A stretch of 64,000 bases of DNA from Ketobacter sp036337295 (GCA_036337295.1 JAYZEN010000001.1:62001-126000); one strand, 5' to 3'; shown: positions 52,443-62,289, counted from the first letter of the stretch. Notes: generated from the sequence alone by a model not told the origin. Made by a program: numbers and translations.

Positions 52443-53287
52443 GTCAGCTCCGTTTTGGCAAATCGTTTGTGTTGCTGGACGGGCATGGCGGCGCGAATTT
52501 CCTGCTGCCAGTCCAGATCCAGGTCCGCCAGCACCACACCAGGGCCGGATTCCAGTTGCGACAGCACCGCGCCCCAAGGGTCGACAATCATGCTGTGACC
52601 CCAGGTCTGGCGTTTTTCCGAATGCTGCCCACCCTGATTGGGGGCAATCACGAAGGCCTGGTTTTCGATGGCCCGCGCCCGCAGCAGGGTTTCCCAATGG
52701 GCCTGACCGGTACGATAGGTGAACGCAGAGGGAACCGAAAACAGGCTGGCGCCGGTTGCCGCCAGACATTGATACAGTTCGGGGAAGCGCAAGTCGTAGC
52801 ACACCGTCAAGCCCAGCGAACCGGCTATCGAATCCGTGGTCACCCACTGCTCCCCGGGCTCAATCACGCGGGATTCCCGGTATTGTCCCTGCTGGTCCTG
52901 TACTGCCACGTCAAACAGGTGAATTTTATCGTAGCGGGCACAGAGCTCACCCCGGGCATTGAAATGCAGAGAGCTGGCCGTTACCCGGGTGCCGCTGACG
53001 GCGTGGCCATCCGGGCGCACCCGCATGGGAATGGTGCCACCCACGATTTCCAATCCCAGAGTGGACGCCTGCTGCTGGAGAAAGCCTGAGAACAATTGCG
53101 TAGCCCTCTCCTCTTCCCCCCAGCGCAGCAGGTTATCGCTGTCCAGCACGGCAAAATTCTCCGGTAGAACCGCCAGAGCCGCACCCTGTCCTGCTGCCTG
53201 CGTTAGCAGTTGCTCCGCCGTTCGCAGGTTATTGTCCACATCAAAGTTGCTGACCATCTGAATGGCCGCCACCCGCACCAGTGTCAT
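52439..53287 (-). CDS. Carbon-nitrogen hydrolase (nitrilase superfamily)
   Basis: This is an amidase of the nitrilase superfamily. The Glu-Lys-Cys triad is E43 (LPENFAV), K121 (RYDKIHLFD) and C163 (TVCYDLRFPE). The 282-aa product resembles the Nit1/YbeM group, some of which hydrolyse deaminated glutathione, but the substrate here is not certain. It overlaps yhdP and tldD by 4 bp each, giving a yhdP-nit-tldD string. Confidence 0.9.
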   Translation of the reverse strand: MTLVRVAAIQMVSNFDVDNNLRTAEQLLTQAAGQGAALAVLPENFAVLDSDNLLRWGEEERATQLFSGFLQQQASTLGLEIVGGTIPMRVRPDGHAVSGTRVTASSLHFNARGELCARYDKIHLFDVAVQDQQGQYRESRVIEPGEQWVTTDSIAGSLGLTVCYDLRFPELYQCLAATGASLFSVPSAFTYRTGQAHWETLLRARAIENQAFVIAPNQGGQHSEKRQTWGHSMIVDPWGAVLSQLESGPGVVLADLDLDWQQEIRAAMPVQQHKRFAKTELT

Positions 53288-56200
53288 GGAGTCGACTCCT
53301 CAGGTTGCGACTGGGGTTGCAGCGGCGCGGCTTTGTCAGCAGTTTTGTCAGCCGCTTTCTCATTCCGCATGACCGCCTCGCCCACTTGCTTGGGAATAAT
53401 ACTGAAGGAATCCTTCACCGTGATCTCCGGTTGCTCAAAGGTACCTTTGATATCGTACTTGATGGTGGTGAGCTTATCGAACTGCTCACCGAACATTTTC
53501 TCCACCACAAATGCGGTCGCCGCCGCCGGCACCCCCCCGATCACGGCCGCAGGCAGCACCAGATTGCGGGTCACCGGCAGGGTCACATCCAGCCCCAGTG
53601 CCAGCTGATCCTGTTGCAGGTCCACCTTGCCCTCGGCGTTCATTTTGATGGCAGGGGAATTCAGCTTCACCTGGGAAAGGTCAAGCACGCCGTTGTCCAG
53701 CCTGATGCTGCCACTGAATTCATCGTACACCATATCCGACTCACTCAGATCGTCAAAGTCCAGCTGCAGCCGACGCATCAGGGTTTCGAAATTCAGCAGT
53801 CCCCAGAGTTTGCCGGCGGCATTGGAGCTGACATTGTAGAAAACCCCGCTTTTCAGTTTCACCGATACATTCCCCGCCAGCCGGGACAAGGCAAATTCAA
53901 AGGGCGCCCCCGGCCAGGTCAGGCTGCCTTTGGCCTCGGCGGTTTTGCTGCTGAGGGTGGGGGTTCCCCCCATGGCTTTGATGGCGTCTGCCGCATTGGC
54001 GGCACTGGCCTTGCCTTTGAAACTGGTCGAGCGCACGCCCGCAGTCTCGCTCCATCGACCACTGCCCACCAGGGATACACCGTCCGCCTGGGCACTGAGG
54101 CTTTTCACCTGCAAACCGTCTGCAACCGGGCGGGCCTGGAACTCCCAACGTCCGAACTGGGCATCGCCCACACCGAACGCCGCAATGGTGACGTCCATCG
54201 GCGGCATCAACAAGGGAGACAAGTCCGCAGGTTGCCAGGTTTCTGTGATGGTGGCACCTGGCCTATTCACGGCTTTCGCTGTGTCGTTTTTCTCTGCATT
54301 GACTGTTTCGCCTCCCGTGCGGGCACCGACCTGCAGGCGATCCAGAGTAACCACCACTGGCTGCGTCTGCCTGGAATAGTTCTGCTGTGGACCCAGCAGG
54401 TAGTCCGGCAAACTCGCGTGACCACTGGCCAGATCGTTGTTAAGCCATAGATTCCAGTAGCCCTGGCCTCGGGTCAGGCGCAAATCGGTCTGCCCGAGGA
54501 CCTGCCCCTGGAGGCTGAGGTCCTGGATTCTCAGCTCGGAGTCGTCCAGCATGGTCAGCACGGCAGCAGCCGGATTCTCGGTAGCGGCATTACCAGCAAC
54601 AGCGTTGGCGCTGTCCCCTGCCGTCCCCCCCGGTGCACTCACCGCGGTTTTGGTATCCGGTCGGGAGGAGAGCCGGGCCTTCCATTCCTGATCATCAAAG
54701 CGCGCCACACTGCCAGTCACCTGCAATATGTCCCGCTCCGGCAGGCTGGCATCACCCTGACCCAACAATACAGCTCCGCGTTGCAACCCAGAGTCTCCAA
54801 ACAAGAGCGCCACATTCGCCAGCTCTCCATACTGCACACCCAGTTCAAACGGGGCTCCCCCAAGATCCAGGGTTAGCGCAAAGGGTTGTGGCTGGCGTAC
54901 CGGCTTGCCAAATGGCTCCGGCAATGAAACCTCCACGTCCTCCAGCTGGCTGTGCACCACCAGTTGTGGCGACACCGTCTTATCCGACTGCCCCATGGGT
55001 ATGAGGATCTGGGTATGGTATTGCAATGGTCCGCTGGCGTAGTCCAAAAACGGAATGTCGCGCCAGCGTTGCAATGCCTGGATGGTGGTATTGCCGGTCA
55101 GATCCAGTTGCGTCCACTGGCCATTGCCCTTGGCGACGGTTTGCATGTCGCCTTGCAGCTTGCCCCCCAGAAAGGTGCCTTCCAGGCGTTTGGCGGACAG
55201 CCCCTTCTGCAAATCAAACTGCAATTCCCCACGGGCATCCGTCACCTGAAGATTCTGGCTGGCCAGTTCCACCCGGCCGTGGTCCAGCACCACGTCGGTG
55301 GTGGATTGAATCTGATGGGCGTATTCTTTTTGCAAGGGAATATCCAGGGAAAAGCCCACGTCCACGTCCCCCTGTAGTGTTACGTCGTCCACGAACCCAC
55401 CGATCTGCTCCCGCAATGGGGACTGGGTGAGGATGGAAAAAGCCTGCTCCGCCGGACCGGAAGTCTGTGCCCGCACACTCAACACATGGGGTTGCGACTC
55501 ATCGTAGCGCGGTAACCTCACGGAACCGGACTGCACCGCCTGACCGTAATAGGAACCGGCCAGGATACGGGCATCTACTTCCCCCCGATCCACCACCACA
55601 TCGGCAACGCCCTGCTTCACCGGTTCTTGCCAGTCCGGCAGGAACCTCATCTCGGCATCGCGCACAGTAAAGCCAAGCACTACCCCCCGGGGTTCCGCCT
55701 GATCCCGACGCACCGGACCGTGCACCAGGATATCCCCGCGCATCAGATGGCCATCAATAATGGCATCATCCAGCCAGCGCAGCAGGGCATCATCAATCAC
55801 ACCGGCCGGCAGATACAGTGACTTGTGTTTGCCATCCCCATTGCGCAGGGTCGCCTGCAGCTGCAGGAACGGACTGATGCTGGAATCTTTGGGGATAGAC
55901 AGTGACATCTGGGTGGCGGATTGGGCGTGTTTTGAATTCAGGTACATGGGACCGGACTGCAACCACAGCTGATCATCCAGATCCCGCAAAATGATATTGG
56001 CGTCCACGTAATTGAGAGTGAGCACATCCCGAAACAACTGTGGGTAGTTCAACTCCAGGTAGGTTTCGTCCACTCTGAACAGGGTTACGCCTTTTTTGCC
56101 CCAGGCCCGCAGGTCCAGGTCATAGAACCCCGGTATCGCGTTCCAGGGCCGGTTCTGAAATGCATTCAGGTTCAGGGCGAAGCGATAGTCCTCCACCTTG

Positions 56201-57429
56201 CGATCCTTGAGCAACAATTCTATGGCTACATCCTGCAGCTGACCGGCCGGGCGCAATTTACTCAGGGTCTGATGCAGTTTGGAATCCCGCGCCTGGGTCC
56301 CCAGGTAGTAGTTCACCCAGGGCTCAATGTCCATGTCATCCACTTTGATGCGATAGCGGGTCTGCCCGTTATCCTGCTGCGTGGCATGCAGGTTCATGAA
56401 GCTGGGCATCCATAAAAAGCGTGCAGTCTGCATACGGATGTCCTGCAGATCCAGACGCCAGTCGCTGGCATCACCGGCCCAGCGGGCCTTGCCAGTGAGA
56501 CTTTCGATATGAGGGGGCTTGATGTCGTTTTTACTGGTCAGCGACAGGTTCTCCACCGCGAAATCCGTGAGGATCTCCTGCAGTTTTCCGGCCTTGAAAT
56601 TGAGCCAGACGCTGGCACTTCCCTGCAGGCTGTCCAGCGTGGCATTGGCGCTGGTGCGTCGCGACGGCGGCACCCAGGGTAACCAGTTGGCGTCTTCCGC
56701 CCGCAGATACACACCACCTTGCAGACTGCCCGCACTGAACACGGAACCGGTGACCCGGCCTTTCAGGGAAAAGCGCACATCACTGGGGCCCCGGGCTGTG
56801 AGTTCCCCCAGGATATAGCGGCGGCGTTTGCCCGCCTCAGTGCGGAATTCATGCACGGTGAGCGCAACCGGCTCACGATAGAGCCCGGTGATGGTGAACT
56901 GACTGTTGCGCAGTTCAATAAGCGGTTGTGCCAGCAGCTGATCCAGCCGGGAGGAAGTGTTTTTAGCGCCAGCCTTAGCAGCAGACGGCCTGTTGTTGGT
57001 CGCACGCTGCTGTAAGGAGAGGGACTCAAAACCGGCCACCTGAATGCGCCCATCCTTGAACGAGGCACTTCCCGTGGCCCCCTCCACCTGCAAGCGGACC
57101 CGGGGTTGCAAGCTCAGCAACGAGCGCAGCAGCAGGATTTCCAGGTCCAGGGTATCGATGTGCGGTGCTTCCCCGCTGGCATCCGCCAGACGGATGGAAA
57201 CGTCACGCAGGGTGAAACGGGGAGCCAGGCCACTCCAACTGCCGGCGATGGAACCCAGTTCCAGGTGCACAGAGAAACGCTCGTTAACCCAGCTCACCAA
57301 CTCCGGCTTGAAGTCGTCAACCTGGTCCACCAGCTCTCGCGCCACGCCGACGAAGATGGCCACCAGTACCACCAACACCACCAGCAGGCTGAGGAGCCCA
57401 CGCAGGACGCCGGACGCCACTCGCTTCAC
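53284..57429 (-). CDS. yhdP: AsmA-like envelope protein YhdP
   Basis: YhdP is a very large periplasm-spanning protein thought to carry phospholipids to the outer membrane. The 1381-aa product has one N-terminal membrane helix (about 8-28), then long beta-rich AsmA/TamB-type sequence and a C-terminal AsmA-like block (DFDDLSESDMVYDEFSGSI, LDVTLPVTRNL). A Pro/Glu/Lys-rich tail follows. It starts with GTG at 57429 behind GGGAG. It is somewhat longer than the E. coli protein. It lies 12 bp after rng. Confidence 0.92.
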   Translation of the reverse strand: MKRVASGVLRGLLSLLVVLVVLVAIFVGVARELVDQVDDFKPELVSWVNERFSVHLELGSIAGSWSGLAPRFTLRDVSIRLADASGEAPHIDTLDLEILLLRSLLSLQPRVRLQVEGATGSASFKDGRIQVAGFESLSLQQRATNNRPSAAKAGAKNTSSRLDQLLAQPLIELRNSQFTITGLYREPVALTVHEFRTEAGKRRRYILGELTARGPSDVRFSLKGRVTGSVFSAGSLQGGVYLRAEDANWLPWVPPSRRTSANATLDSLQGSASVWLNFKAGKLQEILTDFAVENLSLTSKNDIKPPHIESLTGKARWAGDASDWRLDLQDIRMQTARFLWMPSFMNLHATQQDNGQTRYRIKVDDMDIEPWVNYYLGTQARDSKLHQTLSKLRPAGQLQDVAIELLLKDRKVEDYRFALNLNAFQNRPWNAIPGFYDLDLRAWGKKGVTLFRVDETYLELNYPQLFRDVLTLNYVDANIILRDLDDQLWLQSGPMYLNSKHAQSATQMSLSIPKDSSISPFLQLQATLRNGDGKHKSLYLPAGVIDDALLRWLDDAIIDGHLMRGDILVHGPVRRDQAEPRGVVLGFTVRDAEMRFLPDWQEPVKQGVADVVVDRGEVDARILAGSYYGQAVQSGSVRLPRYDESQPHVLSVRAQTSGPAEQAFSILTQSPLREQIGGFVDDVTLQGDVDVGFSLDIPLQKEYAHQIQSTTDVVLDHGRVELASQNLQVTDARGELQFDLQKGLSAKRLEGTFLGGKLQGDMQTVAKGNGQWTQLDLTGNTTIQALQRWRDIPFLDYASGPLQYHTQILIPMGQSDKTVSPQLVVHSQLEDVEVSLPEPFGKPVRQPQPFALTLDLGGAPFELGVQYGELANVALLFGDSGLQRGAVLLGQGDASLPERDILQVTGSVARFDDQEWKARLSSRPDTKTAVSAPGGTAGDSANAVAGNAATENPAAAVLTMLDDSELRIQDLSLQGQVLGQTDLRLTRGQGYWNLWLNNDLASGHASLPDYLLGPQQNYSRQTQPVVVTLDRLQVGARTGGETVNAEKNDTAKAVNRPGATITETWQPADLSPLLMPPMDVTIAAFGVGDAQFGRWEFQARPVADGLQVKSLSAQADGVSLVGSGRWSETAGVRSTSFKGKASAANAADAIKAMGGTPTLSSKTAEAKGSLTWPGAPFEFALSRLAGNVSVKLKSGVFYNVSSNAAGKLWGLLNFETLMRRLQLDFDDLSESDMVYDEFSGSIRLDNGVLDLSQVKLNSPAIKMNAEGKVDLQQDQLALGLDVTLPVTRNLVLPAAVIGGVPAAATAFVVEKMFGEQFDKLTTIKYDIKGTFEQPEITVKDSFSIIPKQVGEAVMRNEKAADKTADKAAPLQPQSQPEESTP

Positions 57430-57441
57430 AGGGCGCTCCCG

Positions 57442-58914
57442 CTACATGAGCACCACATCAAACTCCTCCTGGGAGTAGAGTGTTTCCACCTGAAAGCGAA
57501 TGGTTTTTTTAATGAAAATTTCCAGGTCCGCCACGTTGGCGGATTCCTCATCCAGCAGACGGTCCACCACAGCCTGGGATGCAATGACCAGAAACGACTC
57601 CACCTCATAGGCGCGGAACTGACGCAGGATCTCGCGGAAAATTTCGTAGCAGACGGTTTCCGGCGTTTTGACAATGCCGCGCCCACTGCAGGTAGGGCAA
57701 TCCTCACACATCACCCGGGCCAGGCTTTCGCGGGTGCGCTTGCGGGTCATTTCCACCAGGCCCAGCTCCGACACCTGGGTGATCTTGGTTTTGGCGTGAT
57801 CCCGCTCCAGGGCTTTTTCGAACATGCGCAGCACCTGGCGCCGATGCTCAGGGTCTTCCATGTCGATAAAATCGATGATAATGATGCCGCCCAGATTGCG
57901 CAGCCGCAACTGCCGGGCAATGGCCTGGGTGGCCTCCAGGTTGGTTTTGAAGATGGTTTCTTCCAGGTTGCGATGACCCACAAACGCCCCGGTGTTCACA
58001 TCAATGGTGGACATGGCCTCCGTCTGGTCGACAATCAGATGGCCGCCGGATTTCAACGGCACCTGCCGCGCCAGGGCTTTCTGGATTTCCTGCTCCACAC
58101 TGTAGAGGTCAAAGATAGGACGCTCACCGGGATAATGCTCGATGAGGGACTCCACATCCGGAATGTATTCGCGCACGAACTCGATCACGTTGCCGTAGGT
58201 TTCCCGGGAATCGATGCGCACTTTTTCCACGCCGGGGCGCACCTCATCCCGCAACGTGCGCATGGCCAGGGCCAGGTCACGGTGGATCAGGGTCACCGGG
58301 TTGGAGCGGGCAATCTTGTCGTTGATGGAGCGCCACAGCCGGCGCAGGAAGTCCACGTCCCGACGCAGGGCATCCTCGTCGGCCCCTTCCGCCGCAGTCC
58401 TTAGGATGAACCCTTTCTTGGGGATGTCATCACGCTCTTCCAGAATGGTGTCCATGATGCAGCGCAGCCGCTCCCGCTCCTGGTCGTCTTCAATGCGCTG
58501 GGAGACACCGATGTGATCGGTATAGGGCATGTACACCAGGAACCGGGAGGGAACCGAGAGATGGGTGGTGAGGCGCGCGCCCTTGGTGCCGATCATGTCC
58601 TTGGTGATCTGGACCACAATAGGTTGACCCTCTGCCACCAGATCGGAAATATTAGGTGTGGCGTCGCCGGTTTCATCCGGCTTGTCCGCCTGCCAGATAT
58701 CCTTGGCGTGCAGGAACGCCGCACGCTCCAGCCCGATATCCACGAACGCCGCCTGCATGCCCGGCAGCACCCGGGCCACTTTGCCCTTGTAGATACTGCC
58801 CACCAGGCCGCGCTTGGCGGTGCGCTCCACAAAGAGTTCCTGCACCACCCCGTTTTCCACCACCGCCACGCGGGTTTCCATGGGAGTTACATTGACCAGT
58901 AATTCTTCACTCAT
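57442..58914 (-). CDS. rng: Ribonuclease G
   Basis: RNase G trims the 16S rRNA 5' end and degrades some mRNAs. The 490-aa product has an S1 domain (about residues 38-118), the RNase E/G catalytic domain with Mg-binding aspartates in TIDVNTGAFVG and IIIDFIDM, and the zinc-link CPTCSGRG. It has no RNase E-type C-terminal scaffold. The start is ATG at 58914; 12 upstream codons are not conserved. It overlaps maf by 8 bp. Confidence 0.96.
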   Translation of the reverse strand: MSEELLVNVTPMETRVAVVENGVVQELFVERTAKRGLVGSIYKGKVARVLPGMQAAFVDIGLERAAFLHAKDIWQADKPDETGDATPNISDLVAEGQPIVVQITKDMIGTKGARLTTHLSVPSRFLVYMPYTDHIGVSQRIEDDQERERLRCIMDTILEERDDIPKKGFILRTAAEGADEDALRRDVDFLRRLWRSINDKIARSNPVTLIHRDLALAMRTLRDEVRPGVEKVRIDSRETYGNVIEFVREYIPDVESLIEHYPGERPIFDLYSVEQEIQKALARQVPLKSGGHLIVDQTEAMSTIDVNTGAFVGHRNLEETIFKTNLEATQAIARQLRLRNLGGIIIIDFIDMEDPEHRRQVLRMFEKALERDHAKTKITQVSELGLVEMTRKRTRESLARVMCEDCPTCSGRGIVKTPETVCYEIFREILRQFRAYEVESFLVIASQAVVDRLLDEESANVADLEIFIKKTIRFQVETLYSQEEFDVVLM

Positions 58915-59536
58915 GGGATACTGTCTCTGGCGTCCGCCACAGGCCCACACCGGCCTGCTTCAATAAATTCGCTGTTTCGTATAAGGGTAGACCCACCACA
59001 CCACTGTAACTACCGGACAGGTTTTCCACAAACACCGCTCCCAGGCCCTGTATTCCATAGGCCCCGGCTTTATCCGCCGGCTCACCGGTACGCCAGTATT
59101 GACGGGCCTCTGCCTCATCAATGCTGCGGAACTGCACCTCGGTCACCGAGTACGCCAGCTGCGTCGCCGGACAATCAGCACCGTCGCTCACCAACGCCAC
59201 CGCCGTCATCACCTGGTGAGTCTGGCCGGAGAGGGCCAGCAACATGGCTACAGCATCGTCTTCATCGGTGGGCTTGCCGAGGATACGCTCCCCCAGCACA
59301 ACGGTGGTATCCGCCCCCAGTACCGGACGCAGCAGCTGACCTTCCATTTCCACCCGGCTCAACACGGCATCCGCCTTGGCCTGGGCCAACCGGCACACAT
59401 AGTCCAGCGGTGATTCCCCCGCCAGCACAGCCTCGTCCACGGCCGCACTCATGACGGTGAAACGCACCCAGATCTGTTGCAACAATTCGCGCCGCCGGGG
59501 TGAGGCGGACGCCAGATAAACCCAATCAACTGCCAC
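58907..59536 (-). CDS. maf: Maf-family nucleotide pyrophosphatase
   Basis: Maf proteins hydrolyse non-canonical or excess NTPs (dTTP/UTP in the YhdE group). The 209-aa product has the N-terminal substrate loop SASPRRRELL, the catalytic GADTTVVLGERILGKP block, and DKAGAYGIQGLGA. The position next to mreD and rng matches YhdE. It starts with GTG and overlaps mreD by 11 bp. Confidence 0.94.
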   Translation of the reverse strand: MAVDWVYLASASPRRRELLQQIWVRFTVMSAAVDEAVLAGESPLDYVCRLAQAKADAVLSRVEMEGQLLRPVLGADTTVVLGERILGKPTDEDDAVAMLLALSGQTHQVMTAVALVSDGADCPATQLAYSVTEVQFRSIDEAEARQYWRTGEPADKAGAYGIQGLGAVFVENLSGSYSGVVGLPLYETANLLKQAGVGLWRTPETVSHE

Positions 59537-60017
59537 GGTGACCTCTCAAATAGCCCAAAGCCAGACTCACCAATGGCCACACCAAGGCAGACACGACCAC
59601 CGATACCCAATACCAGAACGTCCAGGGTGTCATTTGGACAGCCCTCATCACCAGAATACTCACCAGCTGGTAAATGCCCACCAGCACCAGAATGGACAGG
59701 CACTGCTGCCACACCGGGAACACCCGGATACGCAAATGCAGGACGTAAGCAATATAAGCCACCATCCCCAGTGCCAGCGCATTCTGACCCAGTACGGCGC
59801 CGGTGAGCACATCCAGGAACAGCCCCACCAACCAGCCGCTCACCACCCCGATGCGATGGGGCATGGCGATGACCCAGTAAATCAGCACCAGGGGCACCCA
59901 GGCGGGGCGCAGCCCAATGGCCCATTCCGGCAGGGGTACGGCCGCCAGGATTGCCGCCAGCACCAGACTGAAGATCACCACCCCGATGCCGTCAGCGGCC
60001 ACTCTACTGTCCACCAT
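59526..60017 (-). CDS. mreD: Rod shape-determining protein MreD
   Basis: MreD is an inner-membrane elongasome component. The 163-aa product is almost entirely hydrophobic, with five or six helices and the family block GVVSGWLVGLFLDVLTGAVLGQNALAL-type sequence around residues 57-83. It overlaps mreC and maf by short stretches. Confidence 0.94.
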   Translation of the reverse strand: MVDSRVAADGIGVVIFSLVLAAILAAVPLPEWAIGLRPAWVPLVLIYWVIAMPHRIGVVSGWLVGLFLDVLTGAVLGQNALALGMVAYIAYVLHLRIRVFPVWQQCLSILVLVGIYQLVSILVMRAVQMTPWTFWYWVSVVVSALVWPLVSLALGYLRGHRGS

Positions 60018-60969
60018 CGGTCACCTCCTGGGCAGGGGATTCCTGGGTGGTTTCCGGTTCCTGGTCTGACGTGAGTTCCTGGTCAGATTGGGGTTCCTGG
60101 TCAGATTGAGGCTCGGCGGCACCAAACAATAACGGCACCAATTTGCGACTCTCCTCAGAAAACACCATCAGCACATGGCGGGAGCGGTCCAGGTTGGCCA
60201 TGGGCTTGGCCTCCACCACCGCAAAGGGCTGCCCGGGATCGTGTTCCACCTTGGTCACCACACCCACCGGGTAGCCTTTGGGGAAACGCCCCCCCAGGCC
60301 TGAGCTCACCAGCAGGTCACCGCGCACAATGTCGGCCGTGTCCGGCACATGGATCAGGTTAAGCTGATCCAGCTTACCCGACCCCACCGCAATGGCCCGC
60401 ACCCCGTTGCGGTTCACGTGCACCGGAATGCCATGGGAGATATCGGAAATCAACAACACCCGGCTGGAAAACGGGCCCACTTCGATGACCTGGCCCATCA
60501 GGCCTTCTGCGTCCAGCACCGCCTGCCCCACAAATACGGAGTCCCCCGCCCCTTTGTTCACAATGGCTTCGTGACGATAGGGGTCGGGATCAACACCAAT
60601 GATTTCGGCGATCAGTACCTGATCATCCACCAGATCCGATGCGTTCATCAGCTCCTTGAGACGGGTATTTTCCGCGACGGTGGAAGCCAATTTCTGCACC
60701 CGGCGCTTCAGCACCAGCACCTCTGACTGCAGGCGGGCGTTTTCCTCCTCCAGCTCCCCCCGGGACAGCACACTGCTCTGGGACCAGGAGGCGACCTGGG
60801 CCGGGATGTCCGCCACGTACTGCACCGGCGCGATGGCCACGCCCAGGGTGAAGCGCAGGGGATTGAGCACATCCGAGCGGTGATCCACAAAGATCATGGC
60901 AAAGGAAATAACGGAAAGCAGCACCAAACGGTAGCGATTTGCTGTGTTCTGACCAAATATCGGCTTTAT
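60004..60969 (-). CDS. mreC: Rod shape-determining protein MreC, probable ATA start
   Basis: MreC is a bitopic periplasmic scaffold that activates PBP2/RodA. The product has a cytoplasmic stub, one membrane helix, a coiled coil (RGELEEENARLQSEVLVLKRRV) and a beta domain (IVNKGAGDSVFVGQAVLDAEGLMGQV in part), then an acidic Gln/Pro tail. GTG or TTG starts at 60924/60927 would begin inside the membrane helix and have no Shine-Dalgarno. Upstream in frame, the family N-terminus KPIFGQNTANRYRLVLLSV follows an ATA codon (60969-60967), itself preceded by GGGAGGG with a 7-nt spacer. No ATG/GTG/TTG occurs between that point and the upstream TAA. I therefore place the start at ATA (321 aa). Confidence 0.85.
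   Translation of the reverse strand: MKPIFGQNTANRYRLVLLSVISFAMIFVDHRSDVLNPLRFTLGVAIAPVQYVADIPAQVASWSQSSVLSRGELEEENARLQSEVLVLKRRVQKLASTVAENTRLKELMNASDLVDDQVLIAEIIGVDPDPYRHEAIVNKGAGDSVFVGQAVLDAEGLMGQVIEVGPFSSRVLLISDISHGIPVHVNRNGVRAIAVGSGKLDQLNLIHVPDTADIVRGDLLVSSGLGGRFPKGYPVGVVTKVEHDPGQPFAVVEAKPMANLDRSRHVLMVFSEESRKLVPLLFGAAEPQSDQEPQSDQELTSDQEPETTQESPAQEVTDGGQ
60058..60111. repeat. Three tandem 18-bp repeats in the mreC tail
   Basis: TTCCTGGTCAGATTGGGG-type units occur at 60058, 60076 and 60094. The last two differ at one base; the first is more diverged. They encode repeated SDQEP(Q)-like hexapeptides in the acidic C-terminal tail. Confidence 0.8.
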
Positions 60970-61061
60970 GGCGCTACCCTCCCGCCAGCCGGGGCCGTGC
61001 CGATGCCATGCCTGTTATCCATCACAATATTCAGTGCGGTTACCTGGTTCTTTAAAACGTG

Positions 61062-61095
61062 AAAGCCGGCCCTGGTGATAATCCGGCCGGCTTTT
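61062..61095 (-). terminator. Hairpin between mreB and mreC, possible attenuator
   Basis: AAAGCCGGCC and GGCCGGCTTT are perfect 10-bp arms with a 13-nt loop, 63 bp past the mreB stop. On the minus strand the stem is followed by a short broken T tract (TTTCACGTTTT). It probably ends part of the transcripts, keeping mreB more abundant than mreC and mreD. Confidence 0.65.
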
Positions 61096-61157
61096 GCGAA
61101 GGTGTGGGACGCGAGTGTGCGCAACGGGGTTGCGTGTAAGGCTCCCATGGACAGCGA

Positions 61158-62195
61158 TCAGTCCACCGAGAACATATCAAACCCGCTCTTGTCCATCATT
61201 TCCATAGCCTTGCCGCCACCACGGGCCACACAGGTAAGCGGGTCTTCCGCCACGATCACCGGCAGGCCGGTTTCTTCCGCCAGCAACAGCTCCAGATCCC
61301 GCAACAGGGCACCGCCGCCGGTGAGCACCAGGCCGCGCTCGGCGATGTCAGAGGCCAATTCCGGTGGAGATTGTTCCAGGGCGCTTTTCACGGCGGATAC
61401 GATCTGGGACAGGGGTTCCTGCAGGGCTTCCAGAATTTCGCTGCTGTTGAGGGTGAAGGAACGGGGCACCCCTTCAGCCAGGTTGCGACCGCGCACGTCA
61501 ATTTCCAGCAGTTCCTTGCCGGGAAAAGCGCAGCCGATCTCCTGCTTGATGCGCTCAGCGGTGGCCTCACCGATCAGGCTGCCGTAATTGCGGCGCACAT
61601 AGGTGACGATGGCTTCATCAAACTTGTCACCACCCACCCGCACGGAATCGGAATACACGATGCCGTTCAGAGAGATAATAGCAATCTCGGTGGTACCACC
61701 ACCGATGTCCACCACCATGGAGCCGCTGGCCTCTTCCACCGGCAAGCCCGCACCAATGGCCGCCGCCATGGCCTCTTCGATCAGATAGACTTCGCGGGCA
61801 CCTGCCCCCAGAGCGGATTCCTTGATGGCTTTGCGCTCCACCTGGGTGGACTTGCAGGGCACACACACCAGCACACGGGGGCTGGGGGTGATAAAACTGT
61901 TTTCGTGAACCTTGTGGATGAAGTGCTGCAACATTTTCTCGGTGACGTGGAAATCCGCAATAACCCCGTCTTTCAAAGGGCGGATGGCGGTGATATTGCC
62001 GGGGGTTCGGCCCAGCATGCGCTTGGCATCCATTCCCACCGCAGCCACGCTTTTGGCGCCATTTTGCTGCCGGATGGCCACCACAGACGGCTCATCCAGG
62101 ACGATACCGCGATCTTTAACATAAATAAGGGTATTGGCGGTCCCCAGATCGATTGAGAGATCTGTGGAGAACATGCCACGGAGACGTTTAAACAT
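61158..62195 (-). CDS. mreB: Rod shape-determining protein MreB
   Basis: MreB is the actin homologue that guides side-wall synthesis. The 345-aa product has the phosphate-1 motif DLGTANTLIYV near residue 16, the VDIGGGTTEIAII phosphate-2 block near 165 and VLTGGGALLRDL near 290, plus an N-terminal amphipathic FKRLRGMF. It is the first gene of mreBCD, divergent from gatC. Confidence 0.98.
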   Translation of the reverse strand: MFKRLRGMFSTDLSIDLGTANTLIYVKDRGIVLDEPSVVAIRQQNGAKSVAAVGMDAKRMLGRTPGNITAIRPLKDGVIADFHVTEKMLQHFIHKVHENSFITPSPRVLVCVPCKSTQVERKAIKESALGAGAREVYLIEEAMAAAIGAGLPVEEASGSMVVDIGGGTTEIAIISLNGIVYSDSVRVGGDKFDEAIVTYVRRNYGSLIGEATAERIKQEIGCAFPGKELLEIDVRGRNLAEGVPRSFTLNSSEILEALQEPLSQIVSAVKSALEQSPPELASDIAERGLVLTGGGALLRDLELLLAEETGLPVIVAEDPLTCVARGGGKAMEMMDKSGFDMFSVD

Positions 62196-62289
62196 AGAAG
62201 GATTGACAACCCATCGAGCGGTTAAATGATTCTGGAAATTCTTGTAGTTACATTAGTTACACTATTGCGGGAACAATAGCAGTGCGGGG

